A DNA stretch of 61,100 nucleotides from Deltaproteobacteria bacterium (GTDB lineage: Bacteria > Desulfobacterota > Desulfobulbia > Desulfobulbales > SURF-16): NCBI GenBank assembly GCA_024277655.1, contig JAJRUT010000041.1, positions 1 through 61,100 on the forward strand, given 5' to 3'. Position 1 is the first letter of the stretch; each line of letters starts with the position of its first letter. The position numbers were made by a program, and so were the translations under genes. This document shows positions 1 through 7,514 of this stretch, in pieces. A model generated the notes under the pieces. The model saw only the letters and a list, made by a program, of their open reading frames with translations, had not been told where the DNA came from and searched no databases.

Positions 1-577
1 AGAAATGCCGCAGGCTGTCACCACCACTGCCCTTGACCCTGGTAAGAAAGAAGCCAAAGAGGAGGCTGAAGAAGATTAGCCCCAGCATCTGGCCCTTGGC
101 CCCGGCCTCAATGATATTGGCCGGAACCATCCGCAAAAAAATACCAATAAGATCGCCACTTCCCTTATCTGCAATATGTTGAGCCAGGTGGGTGGGCAAC
201 TCCCCAAGACCAATCAGTTCCCGGGCCGGTTTGCCATCAATAATACCGGGGCTGGTGAGGTTGACCATAAAGAGTCCCACCAGAATAGCAAGGAGACTGG
301 TGGTGGCATAGTAGACCAGGGTCTTACCGCCAAGGCGACCCACCGCCTCTCCGGTGCCAATCCCCATCATGCCGACAATAATAGAGGAAACCACCAGGGG
401 GACGATAAGCATCTTCAAACCGTTTAAGAAAAGCTGACCGATAAAATCATAGGCGCCATACAGCTTTATGCCAAGCAGTGAACCCTCCGTCCCGCTTAAC
501 GACCCGGCAAGAACGGCAAGAATAAGGGCGATAAGGATCTGGTAATGGAGTTTAATGCGGAGGATTTTTTTGAGCAT
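1..577 (-). CDS. Dicarboxylate/amino acid:cation symporter (N-terminal part, runs off window)
   Basis: Translating the minus strand from the ATG at 575-577 gives an uninterrupted frame to the left edge, so about 192 N-terminal residues are visible. It begins MLKKILRIKLHYQILIAL, followed by alternating hydrophobic segments. The stretch GLKMLIVPLVVSSIIVGM and the later ATTSLLAILVGLFMVNL are typical of the DAACS (GltP/DctA) family of sodium- or proton-coupled symporters of the inner membrane. The substrate (C4-dicarboxylate, glutamate or aspartate) cannot be told because the C-terminal half with the binding hairpins lies outside the window. It is separated from the next minus-strand gene by about 60 bases, so it may be downstream in the same transcript. 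Confidence 0.85.
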   Translation of the reverse strand, partial: MLKKILRIKLHYQILIALILAVLAGSLSGTEGSLLGIKLYGAYDFIGQLFLNGLKMLIVPLVVSSIIVGMMGIGTGEAVGRLGGKTLVYYATTSLLAILVGLFMVNLTSPGIIDGKPARELIGLGELPTHLAQHIADKGSGDLIGIFLRMVPANIIEAGAKGQMLGLIFFSLLFGFFLTRVKGSGGDSLRHF

Positions 578-637
578 AGTTTTTGCTTATATTAAAGGGT
601 CTTGGGACGTTTTGACAGACTTCTAGGTAATACTCCT

Positions 638-910
638 CTATAAATCAAGCAGCTCGACAATTTTTTTTATCCGCTGACCAACCTGCATACTGTTGTCGCA
701 ATGGGCGCCCTCTCTGGGGTTGCAGTCAAGGAGGATGCCCATGATTTTATCGGCCATACGGTCATGGCCCTCATCTTCAAGGCGGGCCAGAATACCGGAT
801 ACGAGTTTACTGAACTCCAGGCATTTTTGATAATCTGCCGAGGTGCGCTCGTGGAGGGCGGCGGCTTGGTGAAGATCTCGTTTGATGTCGTCTGGGATGT
901 TTTCACTCAT
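638..910 (-). CDS. Small hypothetical soluble protein
   Basis: About 90 residues, mostly helical and charged (MSENIPDDIKRDLHQAAALH...), with no signal peptide or membrane segment and no family I recognise. The start at 910 is chosen because AGGA lies seven bases upstream; an in-frame ATG at 916 is also possible. It lies 15 bases downstream of the small membrane protein gene, so the two are probably co-transcribed. No catalytic motif is visible. Confidence 0.55.
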   Translation of the reverse strand: MSENIPDDIKRDLHQAAALHERTSADYQKCLEFSKLVSGILARLEDEGHDRMADKIMGILLDCNPREGAHCDNSMQVGQRIKKIVELLDL

Positions 911-924
911 GGTCATGTCCTGTC

Positions 925-1326
925 TTAGCGTTTTCCCAACGTATACCACGACGATGCCACCATGCCATAGATAAAGTTCAGGATAATGACCACGCCGGGC
1001 ATCAGCAGGCCAAAACCGGTGCCGAAATCACCCGGCTTCATGGCGGGAAGGACCACAAGGATCATCATGGCAGAGGGGGCAAGGCTTGCAAGCATTCCCC
1101 GCAGACAGATACGGTTTTTCATAAGCGGCAACATGAGAAGCAGCATCCAGATGCCACCCCAGATCATGCGCTTATACAGCCAGGGGGTGGTGAGGGCAGG
1201 TTTCATGCTGATACCGATAAGGTCAGAAATACCACTGGTACCCATAAGCCAGATATTTACACTGTCGATAAATGCACCAATGGCGCCACCCGTAAAGGCC
1301 AAGCTCATGTTTCTAAGAAGTTTCAT
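925..1326 (-). CDS. Small membrane protein, four predicted hydrophobic segments
   Basis: The protein starts MKLLRNMSLAFTGGAIGAF. It has hydrophobic stretches around residues 8-30, 55-70, 75-95 and 105-125, so it is an inner-membrane protein of about 133 residues. Glycine-rich helices and a loop with WGGIWMLLLMLPLMKNR are visible, but I cannot assign a family with confidence. An upstream in-frame start exists at 1365; the 1326 start was preferred because it places the first hydrophobic helix at a normal distance from the N-terminus. It sits directly upstream of the small soluble gene in the same direction. Confidence 0.6.
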   Translation of the reverse strand: MKLLRNMSLAFTGGAIGAFIDSVNIWLMGTSGISDLIGISMKPALTTPWLYKRMIWGGIWMLLLMLPLMKNRICLRGMLASLAPSAMMILVVLPAMKPGDFGTGFGLLMPGVVIILNFIYGMVASSWYTLGKR

Positions 1327-1418
1327 AAGGTTTTTCTTTAAAATAAATATTTTGAGTAGTTGCACCGGGAAAAATCTTTGTGTCTCTGGAGTGAATAAAC
1401 CTTTTTCTCAAAGAGCGT

Positions 1419-1946
1419 TTATGCTGGCATCTCCATGTTCCGGGTCTGCTCAAGGCTAATAAGGTATTCCTTTCGCCAAATTTCGCCACCATAACCTGTC
1501 ATGGCGCCATCTTTACCGATAACCCGGTGGCAGGGGATGAGAATGGCAATTTTGTTATTTCTGTTGGCGTAAGCCACGGCGCGAACCGCTTTGGGGGTGC
1601 CAAGACTCAAGGCCTGTTCGCTGTAGGATGTCGTTGCACCGTAGGGAATGGCAAGGAGACTTGTCCACACCTTTTGCTGAAAGGTTGTACCACAAATATC
1701 AAGGGGCAGGCTGAAGGTTTGGCTCTTACGGCTGAAATATTCTTTAAGCTCCTGGCGAAGAACCCCAAAAAATGGGCTTTTGCCGGCTATTGGAGTCGTA
1801 CCAAAATATTTTTCAAGGATCTTGACTTGCTGTTGCAGGCGAGTGGCTATGGCAAATTCCAGCAGGCAGATGCCCCGGGATGTGGCACCTGCAACGAGTT
1901 GGCCCAAGGGGGTGGTAATTATGGTGGTTACAATTTGGCGTGGCAT
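1419..1946 (-). CDS. ogt: Methylated-DNA--protein-cysteine methyltransferase
   Basis: This is a suicide DNA-repair protein that transfers the alkyl group from O6-alkylguanine to its own cysteine. The family active site PCHRV is present, with the acceptor Cys at residue 139 of the short form, followed by GKDGAMTGYGGEIWRKEYLI. The helix-turn-helix stretch FQQKVWTSLLAIPYGATTSY precedes it. The length of about 175 residues matches Ogt-type single-domain enzymes; there is no Ada regulatory domain. The start at 1946 gives the canonical length. The frame stays open upstream to 2030, overlapping the kinase gene end, so a longer form or a TTG start is possible and no convincing ribosome site decides it. 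It follows the kinase gene closely and may be read through from it. Confidence 0.9.
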   Translation of the reverse strand: MPRQIVTTIITTPLGQLVAGATSRGICLLEFAIATRLQQQVKILEKYFGTTPIAGKSPFFGVLRQELKEYFSRKSQTFSLPLDICGTTFQQKVWTSLLAIPYGATTSYSEQALSLGTPKAVRAVAYANRNNKIAILIPCHRVIGKDGAMTGYGGEIWRKEYLISLEQTRNMEMPA

Positions 1947-1983
1947 GGAATGGGTAGTCGGCTTCCTATTCTCGGACAATCTC

Positions 1984-4167
1984 CTAGGTTTGCGGGGAAT
2001 TTTTGAGCACTTTTTTGAGCAATCCGGCAATGGTGGTTTTGGTTAGGGGTTTAATGGCAAACTCTTTGATGCCAAGTACCTTTGCCGATTTCTCATCGAC
2101 GATATTGCTATATCCGGTGCAGAGGATGATCGGGATGTCTGGCCGGATTTGCAGTATCCGCCGGGCCAGATCAAAGCCCGTCATGTCCGGCATGGTTTGA
2201 TCGGTTATAACAACATCAAAATCCTGCGGGTTATTTTGAAAGGTGGTCAGGGCCTCAAGGCTTGATTGGCACATGGTTACATGGTAGCCGAGCCGTTCAA
2301 GCATCTCTTTGCCCATTTCAGCTAGCATTTCCTCATCATCGACAAAAAGGATGTTGCCTGTGCCGAGGGTGGTGGTCTCTGGTTCTGGTTCTGGTGGTTG
2401 AGGTTGCTCCTCCTCTGCGACCACAGGAAAATAAACATGAAAGGTCGTACCATTCCCTGGCTTGCTGTCAACCGTGATTACCCCACCATAACTGCCGATG
2501 ATACCGTGGATAATGGCCAGCCCCAGACCTGTGCCCTTGCCAATACCCTTGGTGGTGAAATAGGGGTCAAAAATTTTATTTATATGTGAGGGGTGGATGC
2601 CGGTTCCGGTATCGCTAACAATTAACTCAACATATTGCCCTCCTTTAAGGGATGTGCCCAAAGGGGTGTTTGAGCTTGTTACCCTGGTGTTATTTAGGCT
2701 GATTTTTAACAGGCCACCTGTCATTTCCATAGCCTGGCTGGCATTGGTGCAGAGGTTTATTAGTATTTGGTTGATCTGGGTAGGGTCAACAATGACAATG
2801 CCACATTCCGGGTCAATTTCATCCTCTATCTTAATGGTTGATGGGATGGTTAGTCGTAACATTTTCAAGGTCTCCTTGATGAGACTTTGAATCTGTATAG
2901 GGATACGCTTAATCTTGTCTTTACGACTAAAGGCAAGGATCTGGGCGACCAGTTCCTTGGCCCGATGACCAGCGGTGAGGACCTTGTCGAGGTCATCAGA
3001 ATATTTGGATTTAGGTGGAGCATCTTCCTGCGCCAGTTCCGTGTAGCCGAGAATAACACTGAGGAGGTTGTTAAAGTCGTGGGCTATGCCGCCAGCCATG
3101 GTGCCAATGGCCTCCATCTTCTGGGCCTGTTGTAACTGTTTTTCAAGTTGGACCTCTTCGCTTATGTCGTACAGAATTCCTTCAAGATGGCTGATGGTGC
3201 CCTTTGGATCCCGGCAGATATCACCGACCCCCTTAACCCACTTGATGTCACCCTTTTTGGTGATGAGGCGGTAGGGGCTTGGGGTAAACCTTTGGGGCTG
3301 CCCTTCTTTGCAGGCGGTGGTGATTTCCTGGGTGAGTTTCTGGAGATCGTTGGGGTGGACAAGTTCTGGAAAAGTGATTTTTTTAGTCGTAAAGTCAGTA
3401 TGGCTGTAACCGGTTAAGTCGACAACGTTATGGGAGGTAAAGTTGACAGGCCAGCCCTCCTCATATTTCCAGCTGAAGGCGACGGCAGGACTGCGATTAA
3501 TAATTTTGTTGGCCTCGTACAGGGCCTTGTCGCGGTCATTGAGGCTAACGACAAGTGTGTTGAAACTGTCGATTATATTTTGGATTTCAGCTTTTTGTCC
3601 CACAAGGTTTGACTCTTTAAAATTGCCCTCTGCCAGAAGTTTCATGTCTTGTTGCAGGTCTGCCAGTGGTTTGGAGAGGTGGCGGGTGAGTAGTATGTTG
3701 ATGAAAAGCATGGAGGCAAGTAGCGTTCCAAGCATCATAAACAGGCTGCTGAGCAGCATATCTTTTCGCTGGTTTTCCCATGAGGTGTCTTTGAAACGTA
3801 TCTTTAGATACCCCACTAGCCTACCTGATTCGTGGACGAGATCTTTCTCTATGAGGATGGTCTTTGTGGTTGTTACGTCTTTGCTGAAAATAATTTGCTT
3901 ATTATGGTCTAGTAAGTATAAGCCCTTAATCTCGGGTGATTCTAGGAAGAGATTGCAGAGCTTTCGGGTTGTGCTAAGATCGTAGAGCCATAGTTGCAGG
4001 GAGAAGGTGTCGGCAATATGCTCCGCCTGAGACTGTGCGGATGATAGAAAGTTATTATTATGGAGCCGGACGGAATAGGAGTAATAGCAGGTGCCAATAA
4101 CGATATTGACGCAGATAATCACCAGTCCTATACGCGTACTTAGAGCCTGTCTGATACTTGTTTGCAT
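1984..4167 (-). CDS. Membrane hybrid sensor histidine kinase (HAMP-PAS-HisKA-HATPase-receiver)
   Basis: The order seen is: transmembrane segment (about residues 13-31); a periplasmic domain of about 100 residues; a second transmembrane segment (about 138-160); HAMP (LSKPLADLQQDMKLLAEGNF); PAS/PAC with VNFTSHNVVDLTGYS; the H-box GGIAHDFNNLL with phosphoacceptor His363; an ATPase domain with DTGTGI and KGTGLGLAI boxes; and a C-terminal receiver with phosphoacceptor Asp656 (VVITDQTMPD). No output domain is present, so phosphate must pass to a separate phosphotransfer protein or act internally. It starts 15 bases after the tandem periplasmic-binding gene, a typical sensor-plus-binding-protein pairing. 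The ligand is not identifiable. Confidence 0.92.
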   Translation of the reverse strand: MQTSIRQALSTRIGLVIICVNIVIGTCYYSYSVRLHNNNFLSSAQSQAEHIADTFSLQLWLYDLSTTRKLCNLFLESPEIKGLYLLDHNKQIIFSKDVTTTKTILIEKDLVHESGRLVGYLKIRFKDTSWENQRKDMLLSSLFMMLGTLLASMLFINILLTRHLSKPLADLQQDMKLLAEGNFKESNLVGQKAEIQNIIDSFNTLVVSLNDRDKALYEANKIINRSPAVAFSWKYEEGWPVNFTSHNVVDLTGYSHTDFTTKKITFPELVHPNDLQKLTQEITTACKEGQPQRFTPSPYRLITKKGDIKWVKGVGDICRDPKGTISHLEGILYDISEEVQLEKQLQQAQKMEAIGTMAGGIAHDFNNLLSVILGYTELAQEDAPPKSKYSDDLDKVLTAGHRAKELVAQILAFSRKDKIKRIPIQIQSLIKETLKMLRLTIPSTIKIEDEIDPECGIVIVDPTQINQILINLCTNASQAMEMTGGLLKISLNNTRVTSSNTPLGTSLKGGQYVELIVSDTGTGIHPSHINKIFDPYFTTKGIGKGTGLGLAIIHGIIGSYGGVITVDSKPGNGTTFHVYFPVVAEEEQPQPPEPEPETTTLGTGNILFVDDEEMLAEMGKEMLERLGYHVTMCQSSLEALTTFQNNPQDFDVVITDQTMPDMTGFDLARRILQIRPDIPIILCTGYSNIVDEKSAKVLGIKEFAIKPLTKTTIAGLLKKVLKNSPQT

Positions 4168-4182
4168 GGGTGTCTTGGCCTT

Positions 4183-5559
4183 TTAGGGGTTAGTGTGGTG
4201 TTTGTTTTCTATTGGACTGGGCGCGAAGCTTCCTTGCTCTTTCATTTCCCGTAGGGCCTGGGTGATTTTTGGTACTAGGCTATAATGTTTCCTATGGATA
4301 TAGGCATAGAGATCAAGATGTATAAGGGTGGTGGTACCTTTTGTTATATTGGTATAGTTGTTTTCCTGGATGATCCTGTCGGCAATAGATGGCCACTCGA
4401 TCACGGTGTCAAGCCTGCCATCGTTTAACATCTGCAACAACCGTGTGGCGTCCGGCAGCATAATGCGTGTGCCTGGGACGTTTGTTTCCAGAATTTTCAC
4501 CCCCACCCGGAAACCGTTCCTAAAGGGGCTAAGGGAGTTGTAGTCCTTGATGGCGGTGACGGTTCCGTTCGTGTAGACCCGGAAACTTGCGGTATTTAAG
4601 GGTTCCGGGATAATGAGCAGATTTTCGGTGTTTTCCGGATGAAGCTCCTTTATATTGAGGACACGGTTGGCATCACCATCGCCATCCTCATTGGCAAGAA
4701 CCAGGGCCCGTTGGGCAGAGCCGGGGTTGATCAGTTTAAGGCTAAAACCTCCAGCCCGCCTAAAGGCCTCCTGCAGGCGCTTTTCAAGGAGTTCCTTCAT
4801 AGGGGACTGTGCGCCTGTGTAAAAGACAAAATCGGTGCAGGTCTGATCAAAGGCCCCTTCCTCCTTCATCTGGCGCAGGATGGAATTTAGTTTTGGGACA
4901 AGGTGCTGATATTTTTTATGCAGGTAGAGGTGAAAAGGTTGAACAAGGATTGGGGGGGACAGCTTCTTTATTTTTACTCCAAGCTCTTTAATGGCGTGGT
5001 CGGCTATCAGATTCCACTCCACCATGGTATCTATCCGGCCCGAGTCCAGCATCCGGACGAGTTGCAGGGTGGTTGGCATAAATGTGCGTTTGCCGGGGAT
5101 ATTCTTCTCCAGGATCTTGGCCCCGATCCGGGCCCCGTTATGATAGTTTTGTAAAGATTGCCAGCCGGTCACCGGGAACGACTTGTCTTTGGTATATACC
5201 GTGAGGACGAGGTTCATGATAGGTTCCGGAACCTGGATGAGGTTGCCGGTGTTCTTCGGAGCTATGCTTTTGATACGAGTGACCCGGCCAGCATCCCCAT
5301 CTCCTTCCTCGTTGGCAAGAAACAGGGCACGTTGAGCGGAGGAGCTGACCTGCACTTCGGCCTTGAGGCCAAGACGTCTGAATGCCTCCTTGATACGCCC
5401 CTCAAGTATTTCCTTTATCGGTGACTGGAGGGCGGTATGAAAGGTGTATATTTCAGGGTTGGCAGGGTGTAGCGATTCACCGGCTAAGGCTTTGCCGGTG
5501 AAGAAGGGGCTGAGCAGAATAGCCAGGAGAACGATACAATAACTGGGTAATTTGCTCAT
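4183..5559 (-). CDS. Secreted tandem-duplicated periplasmic solute-binding-like protein
   Basis: A signal peptide (MSKLPSYCIVLLAILLSPFF, cleavage near ALAGES) is followed by two homologous copies of an SBP_bac_3-like domain, about residues 36-242 and 243-450. Both copies carry SAQRALxLANExGDGDAxRV, an NT-NL-PEP segment, a (V/A)KILE-N-PG segment and a conserved (V/I)EW near their ends. This is an internal duplication rather than two genes. No ABC permease or ATPase lies nearby. The next gene, 15 bases on, is a membrane histidine kinase, so I infer that the protein presents a small-molecule ligand to the kinase rather than feeding a transporter. Confidence 0.8.
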   Translation of the reverse strand: MSKLPSYCIVLLAILLSPFFTGKALAGESLHPANPEIYTFHTALQSPIKEILEGRIKEAFRRLGLKAEVQVSSSAQRALFLANEEGDGDAGRVTRIKSIAPKNTGNLIQVPEPIMNLVLTVYTKDKSFPVTGWQSLQNYHNGARIGAKILEKNIPGKRTFMPTTLQLVRMLDSGRIDTMVEWNLIADHAIKELGVKIKKLSPPILVQPFHLYLHKKYQHLVPKLNSILRQMKEEGAFDQTCTDFVFYTGAQSPMKELLEKRLQEAFRRAGGFSLKLINPGSAQRALVLANEDGDGDANRVLNIKELHPENTENLLIIPEPLNTASFRVYTNGTVTAIKDYNSLSPFRNGFRVGVKILETNVPGTRIMLPDATRLLQMLNDGRLDTVIEWPSIADRIIQENNYTNITKGTTTLIHLDLYAYIHRKHYSLVPKITQALREMKEQGSFAPSPIENKHHTNP

Positions 5560-5684
5560 GTTTTTTCGGTGGCTTTGGGGGTTGTCTGGGCCGTTAATGG
5601 TCTCCCAGCGGGTTACCTACATATCTGGTTGTGATTGTACTTGAATCTCCTGCTGCTTTGCAAATTTTTCAAGGGTAATGTGGT

Positions 5685-6131
5685 TTATTTGGATGGAGAT
5701 GCTTGCCTGTTTGTCAATAAAGCTAGCTGGTCTTTATCCAGGATGGCGTTGGTCATATATATACACTCAAGGTGGATCATGGTGGCCTCGGCCTTCATGT
5801 TGGCAAGTTTCTTGACTTTGGGCTCCAGTTCTTTTGGGTCTTTGCCACTTAGAATTTCGTTTGTAATCTGTTTTTGTAAAGCCAGAATACTAGGGCTTAG
5901 GGTTCTGACTCCAGAGATTGTTTTCTTGCGGATGACAATGAGTTTGTCCTTTTGCCCTGTGCTTAAATTTAGTTCAGGATTGTCCCACTGCTGCATCAGT
6001 AATTTTGTGAGATGCGCTAGCTTTCCAGTGATTAGAAAGGGGGAGTTGTTGCCTTGGGCTAAAATTATAGGGGTAGCAAGGGCAGTGGTAAGAGCGATAA
6101 TGGTGAAAGAGAAAATGAGTTTCTTGAGCAT
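5685..6131 (-). CDS. Periplasmic Spy/CpxP-like protein
   Basis: A 148-residue protein with a clear signal peptide (MLKKLIFSFTIIALTTALAT, cleavage near ILAQG) and an all-helical mature part containing LNLSTGQKDKLIVIRKKT and LDKDQLALLTNRQAS. These resemble the LTxxQ-type segments of the Spy/CpxP/heavy-metal-resistance family, periplasmic chaperones or metal-stress proteins. The ribosome site AGAGG lies seven bases upstream of the ATG. It follows the zinc-ribbon gene by 44 bases and may be co-transcribed. The assignment rests on fold-like features, not on a diagnostic motif. Confidence 0.65.
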   Translation of the reverse strand: MLKKLIFSFTIIALTTALATPIILAQGNNSPFLITGKLAHLTKLLMQQWDNPELNLSTGQKDKLIVIRKKTISGVRTLSPSILALQKQITNEILSGKDPKELEPKVKKLANMKAEATMIHLECIYMTNAILDKDQLALLTNRQASPSK

Positions 6132-6175
6132 TTGTAAACCTCTGGTAAGATTTGCGAAGGATCTTTTAGGTAATG

Positions 6176-6496
6176 TTATAACTCCGAAAGTGCCTGGTAC
6201 TGTTCACTGATGATATGAATGGATTTCATGGTGGCGAGATAGAGGTAATAGCTGACGATGCCGGTGATTATCGTAATACCGATCTTCCATGCCCTGTTGA
6301 TCTTTGGGTGGAACCAGATTTGTGGCAAGGCCAGCGGGCCAACGCAGATGAAACTGGCGAGGATGATTGATGTTCGAAAATACCAGGGCAACGTTTGCTG
6401 CTCAAGGGTTGATCCCTTTTTTAAAACCTCATGGCAATGTTTACATTTAATGGCATCGTTCTGGATATCTTCAGCGCAAAATGGACATTTTTTCAT
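6176..6496 (-). CDS. Zinc-ribbon membrane protein
   Basis: The N-terminus MKKCPFCAEDIQNDAIKCKH is a zinc ribbon with ligands Cys4, Cys7, Cys18 and Cys21, a small cytoplasmic metal-binding knuckle common in uncharacterised proteobacterial membrane proteins. Two hydrophobic helices follow (about residues 42-60 and 71-90). AGGGAAA precedes the ATG. No enzymatic motif is visible; roles as an adaptor or regulator in the membrane are only guesses. Confidence 0.7.
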   Translation of the reverse strand: MKKCPFCAEDIQNDAIKCKHCHEVLKKGSTLEQQTLPWYFRTSIILASFICVGPLALPQIWFHPKINRAWKIGITIITGIVSYYLYLATMKSIHIISEQYQALSEL

Positions 6497-6716
6497 GTTG
6501 TTTCCCTATGTTTCAGAGTGATGGCCTCTTTTGACCATGGCCAGTAGTGCTGGTTGAATAGACGGACACTGCCGAGTATAGTACCACTTGACCATTAATT
6601 TATGAATAATAAGCTTTAAAATTTGTCAGCCAGACATGACCGCTGAAGTGCCGATCTTTTATGATTTCCATGGTGTTGAAGCTGGCAAAGCAGGAAAATA
6701 AAATGGAGAAGATGTG

Positions 6717-6929
6717 ATGACCGCTTACGAATTAGAAGAACTTGCAAAGATGAGAGTGTTTGCGACCAAATTACTGACGGGGAAGGCTCCTAAAATTGAA
6801 GTGGAGGTTGCAAACCAAAAGATCTCCTGCACAGGTGATCGGGCGCGGGATGTTGGGGCTGGGATTATGTTGTGCGTACGTTCCTTGGAGTCTGCTGGTG
6901 GGGCTTGTAGCGGTAAGGCTGACAATTGA
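6717..6929 (+). CDS. Small hypothetical protein
   Basis: A 70-residue protein, MTAYELEELAKMRVFATKLL..., with no recognised family, signal or membrane segment. GGAGAAG lies five bases before the ATG at 6717, a good ribosome site, which argues for a real gene. It lies alone between the divergent zinc-ribbon gene and the first cobalamin riboswitch. The C-terminus carries two cysteines (LCVRSLESAGGACSGKADN). Confidence 0.5.
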   Translation: MTAYELEELAKMRVFATKLLTGKAPKIEVEVANQKISCTGDRARDVGAGIMLCVRSLESAGGACSGKADN

Positions 6930-6998
6930 GGCTGTAAAATGACAGGTTGCCATCTGTCATGAGACATAATGACTGGAAAGTATTTTTTAGGAATCCTA

Positions 6999-7027
6999 TT
7001 GACTTCCCTTTTATTCTCCGCTACATT
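6999..7027 (+). promoter_or_regulatory. Sigma70-type promoter of cobalamin leader 1
   Basis: TTGACT and TACATT are separated by 17 bases, just upstream of the riboswitch. The second riboswitch leader has the same arrangement (TTGACG-17-TACGTT at 47747-47775) followed by matching sequence, which supports the assignment. Confidence 0.65.
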
Positions 7028-7043
7028 TTTCGCCATATTTAAC

Positions 7044-7202
7044 AGATGCTCATATATGGAGCTTAATAGGGAATCCGGTGTAACTCCGGGACGGGCCCGC
7101 CGCTGTAACCGAGGACGAACGTTGCATTAAGTCACTGTTTTCAAGTTGAAAACGGGAAGGCGCAACAAGTAGGATGAGCCGGAAGTCAGAAGACCTGTCT
7201 GT
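7044..7202 (+). promoter_or_regulatory. Cobalamin riboswitch 1 (aptamer core)
   Basis: The conserved core is present in order: TTAATAGGGAA, CCGGTG, ACGGGCCCGCCGCTGTAA, a variable hairpin arm, AGTAGGATGAGCC and the B12 box ending in AGAAGACCTGTCT (7177-7202). It binds adenosyl- or other cobalamins and normally lowers expression when ligand is plentiful. It lies in the leader of the LbtU-like porin gene, with a strong terminator at 7337-7376 as the likely expression platform. A close paralogue is found at 47791-47949. Confidence 0.95.
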
Positions 7203-7211
7203 TATAAATAC

Positions 7212-7335
7212 TGCGGGAGAAAGAGACTTGTTTTTCTTTCCGCGGCTCGTTGCCCCAGAGAAAAGGCGCAGCGGGATAGAGGTTAACCTTCGTGGACAGG
7301 GGGTCGTGCTTTAGCTATTCGTGGACAAGAACAGG
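7212..7335 (+). other. Structured leader extension between B12 box and terminator (copy 1)
   Basis: This stretch contains a hairpin from about 7211 to 7245; a second hairpin, 7246-7253 paired with 7268-7275, with a GAGAAAAGGC loop; the palindrome GGTTAACC; and two copies of TTCGTGGACA. The same elements occur at 47955-48078, where the helix bases differ but pairing is kept. GGACAGG at about 7304 is complementary to CCTGTC of the B12 box, so it could be an alternative partner in the ligand-free state (inference). Confidence 0.7.
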
Positions 7336-7336
7336 G

Positions 7337-7376
7337 AATCCCCGGATCAATTTTAATTGGTCCGGGGATTTTTTTT
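7337..7376 (+). terminator. Intrinsic terminator of cobalamin leader 1
   Basis: AATCCCCGGATCAATT pairs with AATTGGTCCGGGGATT and is followed by a run of T. It is the presumed regulated terminator of the riboswitch and lies 138 bases before the porin start codon. Confidence 0.92.
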
Positions 7377-7423
7377 GCTTTTTTTAAGGTATCTCCCCGG
7401 CTCCGCCTAATAAATTTAAGAGA

Positions 7424-7452
7424 TTGACTTTGAATCGGGCCATTGGTAATAC
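7424..7452 (+). promoter_or_regulatory. Possible second promoter, downstream of the riboswitch terminator
   Basis: TTGACT and TAATAC are separated by 17 bases, 63 bases before the LbtU-like start codon. If used, it would give riboswitch-independent basal expression. This is a sequence match only. Confidence 0.35.
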
Positions 7453-7514
7453 GTTTTTCTTAAAAGTGTTACTCGTCAGGTTTGGATGAAAGTCTGTAAA
7501 AAGGGAGAAGAGGG

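Noticed and set aside
6725-7036. Minus-strand reading frame of 103 codons
   Set aside because: Shadow of the small gene at 6717-6929 and of the leader promoter; low-complexity composition and no ribosome site.
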